64,000 nucleotides of DNA from Perkinsus marinus ATCC 50983. Its lineage: Eukaryota; Perkinsozoa; Perkinsida; Perkinsidae. Positions 23,301 through 32,925 of this stretch are shown piece after piece. The DNA is taken from positions 296,867 to 360,866 of the forward strand of contig NW_003211409.1 of assembly GCF_000006405.1 (NCBI RefSeq). The letters are read 5' to 3'. Both the position numbers and the translations under genes were made by a program. The stretch's first letter is position 1, and every line of letters starts with the position of its first letter. Under the pieces are notes generated by a model. It was not told the DNA's origin, did not search any database, and saw only the letters and a program-made list of their open reading frames with translations.

Positions 23301-25196
23301 TGTTTTCGGTTAGGCCTCTCCTGGGCCCGCGTCGAAGCCACAAACTGGCGAGTCCCCTGTCCCTGCGAAAAATATTGAAGCTGTTGTGGCAGAGAAGGAC
23401 GAGGAGATAGAGAGAGTCATGAGAGATGTCGAAGCCGGAAAGTAAACGATGGTTAACCACATATGTTGGTGACAATATGGAAATTCTGAGGAAATTTTGG
23501 GAAATTTTTGTTGGTTTCTTACAATTCTACCATAGTTTGCATATAAACTCCCATAATTAGTGAGGAAACTTCTAGGGTCTGATGAGGAAAGCGAACATGC
23601 GATGGTGATTTAATGAAAGTGATATGTAACGAGAAGTTTGTTGCCATTCTGCACTCTACAGAGGCGGTAACAGAGGAGAATATAACTTTCTCCATGTGCA
23701 TCAACTGCGCTATAGTTGCGCTGCTCTCACTCTGTGCAGAATCATGTCAGTGGCACTCGTGAGATGATTTATTAACTGATAGAAACATGAATTATGAATA
23801 CGAATATAATAATAACGTAATGTTATTGAGGTAAAGGGGCATTGACATAGATTGATTATAGATAATCAATAGGTATATACCACATCTGTTTGAACTTTAC
23901 TTTATCCCAACTGGTGTGTCGAAGTTCCTCTATTTATGGTTTCTCAGAATCGCACTGGCAGCAGAGAGAGCCAAGACGAGGACACTAGTGCAGAAGAAAG
24001 TCGATGAAGTTGGTCGCATTGCTGGAGAGCTAAGACAGCACCTGGACTGTTTCTCAGTTGAGCAAGAAGCACATGAGTGAAATCGCCGAGCTAGAAGGCA
24101 GAATTAGAGAGTTGGAGAATACGATTAAGGGTGAGCGGGAAAGTCTGAAGAAAGCTGTGAAAATCACTGATGAGAACAACGTAAGCATATGAGCGCGGAG
24201 AGCTTGTGTAGGCGTATTGTTGTAGACTCTGCGGGTTCGTATTCGCGACTATGAGTCGAAGCTTGAGAGTGCTAAGAACAAGATCGCCCGTCTTGAGACA
24301 CAGCTCAAAGTGAAAGAAGGTAAGATGATGATTCTTCATTCGAAGGGAGAGGCTACATGATACTAACACAGTTCGATATAAAGCAGGAGTTGCCTTACTT
24401 CATATAGAGGGCTCCTCTGTGAGGGGGGATGAAGGACGCTTTCAGAGGATATACTGACTTCGGCTCGCCTTGTGAAGAATTTGACTGAGCAGAGGGACTT
24501 GTTCAAGGCGCAGTTGGAAGGACTAGGTGGGTAGTTTAGTCGCCTGTTGTGATACGTACGATTTTCCCAACAGGTCAAGCGGCGTCCGATACAGAGCTAC
24601 TCGCTGCGAATGCGCGATATGAAGCTCTTGTGAGCGCACATAAGCAGGCGCTAGAATGCGAGCAGAAGGTGTGGTATGAGACTTTGCTTGTCATTTATCG
24701 GCGTTTTGGCAGGCTCGTGGTGAGGCTGTAGATTTGCGAGTGAAGAATGAAGCCCATGCGAGGGAGAGGGCTCGGCTGTATGACGAGGTGAATGCTCTTA
24801 AGAAGAAGATTATCAAAGATCAACAGGTGAGATATTACTTATCAGTTTTGGGTGTAGTCAGTACTAGGACCACCTGGCCGAACGCGACCGGATGTCGGCG
24901 ACGTTTAATCAGAGGATCGAGGAGATCACTAGGGAATTCGCGGTAGGCTAATGACCTCACTTCTCGATAGTGGTTCATCATCAGGATGGTGTTGCGACGA
25001 AGGCCGAGGAGAGGCGACGGAGCGGAGGAGGTGCGACAAGTGAGAAGCTCAGACTGCGAGTTGAGGAGCTTACTTTTGAACGAGTGAGACTGGCTTTCGT
25101 TATAGGCAGGTATTGGTCGTTTAGGATGCCCTACTTGGTGAGCTCGAGGAATGTCGTAAAGAGGTCCCGGCAGCTGTGCGTGGTGATGAAGGATGA
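17390..25196 (+). CDS. large coiled-coil protein, many exons
   Basis: More than 20 exons, mostly joining in phase. ATG 17390 opens a Pro/Gln-rich N-terminus. Exons near 18300-18523, 18575-18660, 18705-18735, 18786-18865 and 18908-18950 follow (VAIH then RTEGRVIENMTYSAELQHDI; THLVENLAETKASARSVQQH). Then 19212-19480 and 19559-19676; Ser/acid-rich exons 20117-20900; 21285-21820; 22035-22670; and a Lys/Glu coiled coil from 23315 to 25196 (AAERAKTRTLVQKKVDE, LESAKNKIARLETQLKVKE, NLTEQRDLFKAQLEGL, NEAHARERARLYDEVNALKK) ending at TGA 25194. The composition suggests a centrosomal, basal-body or other cytoskeletal scaffold, but no named family was recognised. Introns hold one MITE and several family B repeats. 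Some joins (17850-18300, 20290-20400, 22075-22220) are unresolved, so it may be two adjacent genes. Confidence 0.5.
19028..19135. mobile_element. MITE family A copy
   Basis: GGAGTTTCACGACCCG to GGGTGAAATTCC, about 108 bp, in an intron of the coiled-coil gene between the exons ending near 18950 and starting at 19212. Confidence 0.75.
19905..20075 (-). repeat. repeat family B copy
   Basis: Reverse-orientation copy with AATTAGTGAAGAAACTGCTG and GAGCTCAGCTGAGGAAAGCG. Intronic in the coiled-coil gene. Confidence 0.65.
21845..22005 (-). repeat. repeat family B copy
   Basis: GGTGAAAATATGGAAAATTC to AGCTCGGCTGAGGCGAGCAA. Intronic. A partial forward copy lies at about 21050-21110 and another reverse piece at 21225-21262. 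Confidence 0.6.
23463..23600 (-). repeat. repeat family B copy
   Basis: Starts at TATGTTGGTGACAATATGGA and ends near GGTCTGATGAGGAAAGCG. The palindromic core has decayed. Intronic in the coiled-coil gene. Confidence 0.55.
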
Positions 25197-25895
25197 ATTA
25201 AAATGAATCGATCGCATGATATAGTAACGAGTATCTTACATTATCTCGATTTCTTGTTCAGTAAAGTGTATAGGGCGAAAAATATCATTCGGATGTAGAA
25301 CTACAAAATGGTCCGGTTGATGAACCGTGTTGGCACAATTATCATCACTGATATTGCTAATGGTAATTTACTATACTGTATAGTGTGTTTCCACATCACA
25401 TTGGTAGTTAACAAGGCGATATTACAAAAAGTAAACACGAGACCCCGAATACAAATGCTGGCTCTACCGTAACAGCCAATCTTTTTGAGGTGCGCCAAGG
25501 AACCGTTATTGCGGCACTCACAACTAGCCTTGCTCACTGCGTAAACATCGTCCTTCATAGTGAATTTCGAAAACGCCATCCGAACTATCGTGGGTAGAAC
25601 TCAGCGGTTTTCTAGTCCATTCTTCTCCAACATTGCCACGATATTGAGATCACTTTAAAGTCGCCCATCTGATGACAACTTCGAAGTTGTGATGAACCTT
25701 CGCAAATGGCTCGACTACTCCATTCGAAAGGTGTAGATATTGTGTAAGTAGAACCCGTTCAGTTCTCGTATTCACCTCCTCAAAATCGTGTGTGGATTCA
25801 GCGTGACATGCTAGTTATCTCCATAACTGAACGCACTCTGATAGAGGAAACTATCGTATTTGCAGACATGTACGCTGCCAACAGCGTAATCATAC
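25197..25895. other. between convergent genes, nothing certain
   Basis: Lies between the stop of the coiled-coil gene and the last confident exon of the SprT gene. A short minus-strand frame around 25460-25570 (DDVYAVSKASCECRNNGSL) looks slightly coding but could not be joined to anything. Confidence 0.3.
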
Positions 25896-27818
25896 TTGCA
25901 CAAACTTTCCACCGCACCGTTTGCATCTTTGGGTGTATACATTCACCGATTTCGTGTGCCGTGATATTCTGAAAACTGCAATCTCTCACTAATGCGAACC
26001 AGAGAGTGAGTACTATTTACTTGTGTTCGCAATCTGTACATATGAATGAGTACTTGGCCCGAATCTCGTAGGAGTGGCTAGTAGTCACCGTATACTGCGG
26101 GAACACAGCTGACGCAATCCGAGCCCTGAAACCCGAAACGTCTCATTCAGACAACTTTTCGAACAGTGTTGGAATATATGTTCGCTTTCCTCAGCTCAGC
26201 TCAGCTCAGGAGCTTCCTCACGAGTTATTCAAGTTCATCTGTACATATTCGGGTGGAAATGTATCGAAACGGATGAGAATTTCTCAAAATTTCATCAGAG
26301 TTTCCATATTGTCACCAGAACATGTTGTCAAGTAACTAACCATTTCTTGAATGCTGATCCATGAGGAGGCCGGAGCTCACCGCTCAGAATGAACTGTGCT
26401 ACATGGCACATCTCGTGAAGCAGTGTCTGGCAATGCCAACTATCAGCCGCGACAAAACACATGCATCTCAAGCTTACTGTGCAGACACGTACTGGCCGAT
26501 CGAGAACCTTGGTAGAAAGTTCTATTCGACAGGCTCCATTCTTGAAAACAGTGACACCAGCAGTGGTGAGCATCCTATTGTTCCACGTGATATCCATGTC
26601 CTATAAGAACAGAGAACGCAGAGGGAAGTAAACGAACATTTCTGATGCACGTGGCACCTTGGGCAACCGATTGTCGAAGACTTGCTCGTTGATGCGGGGG
26701 TACCTACAGGGACGTGCCGAGAACACCACATGCGATCCATACCACTCCTCCACCAACGCGATTCGAATGCGACTAAAGTCCCCGTCTGGCAATGAGGCAC
26801 CGTCGTCTTCTCCTGCAGGAGTTCTCGTGGACTGCGGTGTTCTCTTCCGTGATCGAGGGCGTCGCCGCGTACCTGAGCAGGAGCTCAGTCATGCCGCCAC
26901 GAGTACACCGACTACATATCGGTGTCAACAATGCATCATCTTCACTGTCATCATCCTTTTTATTATTGCCATGTCGATAGTCCGCTGGCGTCAAAGTCAT
27001 GTATCTGTGCGAGTCGTACAGCAGCACTGCTCAACCCTGGACTGCTTACGGTGGCAATTCCCTCTCTTTATTCGCTGGGCCAGGAGTATTCTCATTGGCT
27101 GCTCCATTAGCGAGGTCTGCAACAACATCATCATCAACCTGGAAAATAGAACATCACAGTAGCTTCAATTCCTCAAGATGCTCACCACAGGGCTGACCAT
27201 CTTCTCCACGTCAGAGTCACCATCTTCCAATAGAACCGATGTAAGTCGACGATCCGGATCGGCACTCTTCCGCCGTTCCATTCGTGTCTGGTCAAGAGGC
27301 TCCTGCTCGTCCTCCTCTTCGTCATCACTTAGCTCTATGGGGCTACCCACAGGACTTGTCACACTGCTCGACGAGTCAGATGCAGGAGGCGTCTCGGATA
27401 GCGGGAATGGAGGCGGCGATATCGGTTCTTGGACTGCATCCCGAACAGGACTCTGTGGCGGCTCTTCTGTTGAGGTTTGAGGTGCAGTAGCTTCACATGT
27501 GATCTCCTCCTCTGTCTCAACAGGCAAGGCGACTCCTGCTGCCTCTACCGCTGCATCAGTGCATGCTTTCACCGGGGAAACTGATTCCCGTGAGTGAGTA
27601 GGAGTTATGGACAGGTCGAAAGTAGTGGAGGTCTCCACAAAGAAGTTCATCACGGGCAATATGCTAGATATCTCGGTTACACTGAAGTTGGTCTCAGTGG
27701 GTTGCTCGAGTACAGAAGTCGGCTTGGACGGAACCTCTCCAGAACACAGCGAGACAAATGAGTCAGAAGAGGCACCGGAATCATTGGCCGTCTGGAACGT
27801 TGACATAACAAACTTCAT
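25896..27818 (-). CDS. GCNA/Spartan-like SprT metalloprotease with acidic N-terminus
   Basis: Nine exons join in phase: 27186-27818, 27050-27138, 26873-27004, 26743-26772, 26658-26703, 26493-26600, 26341-26426, 26021-26125, 25896-25968. The first ~280 residues are disordered and acidic (a Ser/Asp/Glu tract near ELSDDEEEDEQEP). Then comes a SprT domain: RINEQVFDNRLPK, ITWNNRMLTTAGVT, the zinc motif HEMCH with a third His in RPPHGSAFKKW, followed by a zinc ribbon with ICTDC and RCKRCGG. Known of the family: GCNA and SPRTN proteases digest DNA-protein crosslinks. Acidic tract plus SprT plus zinc ribbon is the GCNA layout. The extreme C-terminus is not settled: after 25896 a 21-nt intron leading to a short tail and TAG is possible. 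Confidence 0.85.
26163..26330 (+). repeat. repeat family B copy
   Basis: GTTGGAATATATGTTCGC with an extended CAGCTCAGCTCAGCTCAGG core (a small internal amplification), ending at 'CATATTGTCACCAGAACATG'. Lies in the intron between the 26341 and 26125 exons of the SprT gene. Confidence 0.7.
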
Positions 27819-27834
27819 TTAATGCAATTTCCTC

Positions 27835-28372
27835 TCACCAGCAGACCTCTTTTTTATCAGCATCAACGACTTCCCCGCTGTTACGAACACAAAACGAGTG
27901 TGCATACGAGATCCTTTGATAATATGGGCATGTGTCGTTGAGACTAGACACTCTATTCTCCCTATATGCCGAGATACGAGCGTACTCAAGTGCGGTCAGT
28001 GGCACGTAAACTGGATCATCCACGTTGCATGGGAGAGCCGTTTCTGATTCCGACCATGCATAAAATGGACATGTGAGAGGCTACCATCAGTGGCATCCAT
28101 GGCAGCAGCGAACATCCTCCACAGATCTAGAGGTGCCTCCTTTACAGTTATGCCTTTCTTTTTCAGTGACAAAGCCAGACCTGATCAGCATTAGAAACCC
28201 AGTGAGAGCGAACTGTAGAATTCACCCCGGAAGGCCTCGACAGACCGAGGATAAGATTCCACTAGCCTCCACGAGGCGAATGTGAGGAGCTGCCTCCACT
28301 GCTTCTCTCGAGCATCAGCACCAGTGCCTAACACTCACGTCAACGGGACATACCTCGCACGACTAAGCTCAT
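27835..28372 (-). CDS. small protein of unknown function
   Basis: Three or four exons read in phase from ATG 28372 (context gccATGAGC) to TGA at 27835. The first full exon encodes KQWRQLLTFASWRLVESYP, the next KKGITVKEAPLDLWRMFAA, and the last (from about 28062) CNVDDPVYVPLTALEYARIS to the stop. The internal intron could be 45 nt (donor GTGAAT after the Arg codon of EAFRG), 33 nt or only 18 nt. All keep frame. No signal peptide, and no family recognised. It might be a 3' extension of the upstream JmjC gene, but no in-phase join was found. Confidence 0.45.
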
Positions 28373-28462
28373 GGCACTGACGACAGTAACCTGGTGCACT
28401 CAGGCTATAACACTAAACGGGAATGTTCTTGAGCAGATTACTCGCGATCCACCGCGGTTGTG

Positions 28463-29906
28463 CTATGGCAGGGGGAGGAGTCGAGACTGCCTACCATTAT
28501 AAAGTAAACCCAGCGTTGTGTCTCGAAGCTCTCTAGGATCTGGGAGTCCTTGCGGTACCGCTCCATGCCCAACATACGGCCACACATTCTCAACCGTAGC
28601 TAGCGGGGAGGACCCTCCTTCACCACACTCATATAGACCGTCATTAACCGACAGGAACGACCAGGCTACTGCGGTGTTGAAGTCGGCCTTTGTTGAGGCC
28701 CTAGCCGGAGACCAGGCCAAGTGAAGCATAGAGTACGGTATCACCACACAGTCACCAACTCGTTGAACAGCCGTGTGAATTTCAACCTTCTCGAGCCAAG
28801 GGCGATGGAGATCCTCATCAACTGCATCCAGGTCTAACGCCAGCCAGTCGGTCCCTGTGTTGTAACGGTCGTCAGTGGTGTTGTAACGGTTTCCTCTCAC
28901 CCAAGGTAAGATGTCACCGTACTTGCGTGTGTCAATGAACCACCATAATTTCTCGACATCTCCAGCCACTAGACAGTTCATGACATTCTCCTTATCATAG
29001 TGGAAAGAAGATCTCGTCTCCAATCCCGCTGGAGCTATCCACAGGCCGTTCTCCTCTATAATCAGCCCCTCACGATTTCCCCATTGAGGCACTTCCACCT
29101 CCCAGGCCATGGCTTGAGGGAGCGTCGACACCACATACCAGTTCCCATCTAGAGCAAGATCCCGCAGGGTCATTCTAGACGCGGCCTCCTTGGCAACTCC
29201 GCGCAATTCTATTGGAGTCTCCAACTTCACCTGGAGTTCACCAAAGTCGCCATTTCCGAATGTGGTCCTCTTCGACCAGTCCGGGATCACCATGGCATTC
29301 CGTATGACCAAGGGCCTATGCTCAGCAATGTAGTAGCTCCAATACTCACCACAAGAGAGGTTCTCGCTGACAACCGAGTCAATTCTGGGATACTGTCCCC
29401 TTACGAGGAAGGACCCGTTCAGCGGGGACCCAGCAGGATCCCCTCTGTGCAGTGGTAAGTGACAGAATAGTGGTATCTCACGATGCATCCACATGAACAT
29501 ATCTCTGCCTAGACCTTTCGAGGAGGCCGCCTCTCCCCCACGAGCGGCTTTCGCCTGTTCACGTGCGCGATAGTAGTGCCATAGTCTAGTAGTCAATAGC
29601 NNNNNNNNNNNNNNNNNNNNNNNNNNNNNNNNNNNNNNNNNNNNNNNNNNNNNNNNNNNNNNNNNNNNNNNNNNNNNNNNNNNNNNNNNNNNNNNNNNNN
29701 TTTCGACCCCTCACGAAGCCCAGTAACTCTGAGCGCGAGATGAGGCCATTCCCATCAGAGTCGTAGTAGTAGAAGTCGGGCAGATGTCCGAAGTCACCTG
29801 AGCCGATACGCTATCATGAATATACGACGAACACAGTGCTCCTCCCACCCGCAGTGCATAGCGTTAGCACTAGTCCAACGACCAAGAACATGTAATGAGT
29901 TCTCAT
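28463..29906 (-). CDS. secretory-pathway JmjC/cupin-8 protein with EF-hand (interrupted by assembly gap)
   Basis: ATG 29906 encodes MRTHYMFLVVGLVLTLCTAG, a signal peptide. A short intron (donor gtgggagg, acceptor cggctcag) joins in phase to an EF-hand with loop DSDGNGLISRSEL (29715-29770). After the N gap, a single exon of 1134 nt holds a JmjC-like domain: H199-x-D201 in SSFHYDKENVMNCLVAG and the distal H292 in IPYSMLHLAWSP form a plausible Fe(II) triad (numbering of the post-gap frame). The family comprises 2-oxoglutarate oxygenases or hydroxylases. An ER or secreted version with a calcium-binding EF-hand is an unusual layout. The gap hides the exact link, so the joining is inference, though strand, order and phase agree. 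Confidence 0.72.
29601..29700. other. assembly gap (100 N)
   Basis: Exactly 100 N, the usual placeholder for a scaffold gap of unknown size. Falls inside the JmjC gene. Confidence 0.98.
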
Positions 29907-30630
29907 CCACAATACACCTCTGGTAGCAGATAGGGAAGCCACTAAGAGAAAGGCTAGTGGAGATGGACAGTCGCAACTGAAATAGTGTGCACTACACAAC
30001 CGAAGCTGTGCAGTGGGGCAGTTCCAATGAGACCTAGCGACACCAGGGCAGTGGTGGAAGTGTGACTAGTGGGAATAAGGAAGTTGGAGAAGATACAGCC
30101 GTGATTTCAGCACAGGGAGACCATCACCGGCGGTGATACCATGACGACATGCTATTGGCAAGCCGCTTCCCAGATTCTGATTCGCAGGCTCTAAAGATTC
30201 TCGACAACAAAAGTAACTACCGAGCGGGAGGAACCTTTCCTCCGCCCGTCTTACTCCATAGCCTAAATGACAAACAGCACTAGGCATCTAGATCTTAGGC
30301 TTCGACGACATCCCCCATCTGAGCCAGCTCGGTCACACTGAGCTGCACATGGTCAACTACATGTGCTGGTAACGATATAGATCTTCTGGTGAGGAAATTA
30401 TGAGAAATTATCGTTGTATACTGCTACCCGAAACTGATACAGTGAGGAAACTTACGAGCTTACGAGTTGAGGTAGATAAACCTATATTCCCGCCCTGCTG
30501 TATTATCCTCTATTCACACATGGAGTGTAAAATTGCATCGTCAGTTCGTTGCAGACGAAAATGGCACAAGTCAACTCGTCTGGGTGTACTTAGAAAGAGA
30601 TCATTTTGCACTCAAATTCACCGCAAGCGA
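29907..30630. other. intergenic, with repeat B remnant
   Basis: Between the SPRY-like gene's stop and the JmjC start. About 30350-30500 carries an eroded reverse family B repeat (ACATGTGCTGGTAACGATAT, GTGAGGAAACTTACGAGCTT). No exon recognised. Confidence 0.4.
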
Positions 30631-32287
30631 CTATCGTGGCCAACTATAATGAAGATATCGTGAATCTGGTGGAGAAGCTGCCGGAGGGAACTCCACCGGC
30701 TCCTCGGGGATAAAGGGTGCTGGAGGCAACACGTCGACTTGCGTCACTGCGCCGCATAATTTAACAACAGGCACTAGCCTTGAATGAGTGCATGAAGTGG
30801 ATACGTCGACCCACACCGGGCCGTCTCGACGAGCCAGCTGTACTCTCCCTGGTAGGTAGCGAAGAAGTAGGGCGTCTCCAGCAGCACATCGCGCTGAGCA
30901 GTGCTTGATACGACCGAGGTACCTACACAACTCTCTTCGTATATATGGACATACCACAACAGTCTCAATCTACAGTAGTTTGTATGGTATGTCCTCATAT
31001 GAGCATACAAATCCAAGCACGTGACATCTCACAACATAACACAGCGGCAGCGAAGAAGTACTCACGAGTTAGCACACTGATGCGAGGCGACCGAGACATG
31101 GCCGTCCACAGTGACGGTGACCATTATCCATTCTCGGCCCTCCAGCACCCCATGAGAGCCGCCACCAGTAGGCAGACGGCGAGAGGCGAGAGGCTCTGTA
31201 GCGAATCCTAGCAGAACGGGCAAGAAAACTATTTATAATACTCTGAAGTGTATGCAACTCACCGATTCCCATCAGCACATTATACTTGGTCCCTTTCACA
31301 TCTACTATGAACAACCTAGTCTCCTCACCCCTATACACGGCGCTAGACAACAGGACAGCCGTACCTCCCCGCAGTGGACCTCGGGGATAGCGGCCATGGG
31401 CATAGGAAGATCTCTCCTGCCACGACAAGCCGATAACCTGATACGACTAAGGGGCAGTTCTCAGCGGCCTGGAGGTAGTACTTGTCCATGCATCTCGTCC
31501 CAGCGAGTTATTGCGAGGCACTCGCCGTCGAGTTTCACCTGGCTAGGATCGAACCCGCGACCTCCCGGAGATGACCCTGCATACAGACAATACGCTCCTC
31601 TTATATCACCACCAGATCCCCCCCCCCCTTACGTCTTCCATCTGTAGCGGTTGGTGCGGTATCCACCTTGTCGTCGTCCCCCAAAGAGCTCATCACCGTT
31701 GCTATCCCCGGAGACCCCTCGTCGCTCATAGCCGCAACCGAGTCACACACCGAGGTGTCCCCATCGTCCACTCGATACACCTCAGGTACCCGACCATCAG
31801 CACTGCCCGAGCACGGCCTCTTCCACTGTCCATCCTCCTCTGCTCGCGGAGTCCCCCCTTCCATCCTACTCCGTCGCCTCTTCCCTCTACTCCCTTCCGA
31901 TATGATGCCAGTAGAGACACTTACCAGAGACCCCCTATAGTACACCCTCTGACCCCGGCTCGTCAGCAGCTCATCACCACCTCCATCATCTATTTCTCTG
32001 CTATCAGTACATTCTTGCCGCTCTTTGATCGGTTCAGCTACCCTCCTAGCCCTCGGCCGAAGTAGGACGGTTGTCGTATGCCTCTCCTTAAGCCCTACAT
32101 CTTGTCGGGCTCTCAGCTCAACTGGCTTGCCAATTCGATGAGGTTCCTCTCTCGGAAAAAGCCTAGGTTTCCATTCTCGCTCATCAAAGTGCTGTGCGTT
32201 CACCGCCGCGTTCTCAGAGACAGTATCAGGATCCTCGACAGGTCCTCCAAGAGCAGACCTTCTCATCAGCGATGGCGTCCATTCCAT
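30631..32287 (-). CDS. protein with basic/acidic disordered N-terminus and SPRY-like C-terminal region
   Basis: ATG 32287 opens a long charged, low-complexity exon that ends at a gtaaggggg donor near 31628. It splices in phase to an exon with VKLDGECLAITRWDEMHG, then ~31230-31410 (GTAVLLSSAVYRGEETRLFI), ~31075-31210 (VTVTVDGHVSVASHQCANS) and 30631-30921 (GRVQLARRDGPVWVDVS, RLVPVVKLCGAVTQVDVL) to TAG. The pattern 'xVxVDG...PVVxLCGxxxxVxVL' resembles the end of SPRY/B30.2 domains, but the match is weak and by eye only. Frames and junctions are consistent. Another start upstream of 32287 is possible. Confidence 0.5.
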
Positions 32288-32925
32288 TTGAGAGCGCCTA
32301 CACCCAGAGCTATCATTGACTATCACGCAACAACAACAACAACAGATCGGACATAGAAGAATCGCACCTGGGAGTAGTTACCCACATCTACGTAATACAA
32401 TGATCCGACAAGAAATCCACAATAACAAGGCAGATAGTGAATCCATCTAAACCTGGCCATACTCTATACTCACGTTAGCCATTAATACGAGTTGATCCTC
32501 TTCCTAGCATGTACGGCGACCAACAGCAAGGAAGAGAGCTCTTTAGAGACTACATAACGATCGACTGCTTGCACCGTCTACGTCCGTTCCTGCCGTTGAA
32601 AAAATGCAAGAGGTAATCGAGGGAGGCCAATCCCTAATTGATAACGCAATACACTCAACTCTACAGGGAAACGCACACACTATCCTCATTTCGTACCGCG
32701 ATCTCCAGCGATGCCCAGGAAAATACGACACTTGAGTTTCAGCAAATCTGTCACAAGGGACTAGGAAAACCACTACCTCCCTACGTACTACTTAATAGCT
32801 CTGATGAACCGGCAAGGTCGTGCCTGTTGATGGATCGAACACCCACGGCTTAGGCTCGTCCTCCTTTTCCCCAAGCCTACATACAAGATTCAATAACAAA
32901 TTATATTGAATCACAGTCAGAGAAC
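32288..32925. other. intergenic, nothing certain
   Basis: Between the SPRY-like gene and the thioredoxin-like gene. A minus-strand frame near 32640-32760 is probably chance. The region should contain the promoter of the SPRY-like gene. Confidence 0.35.
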
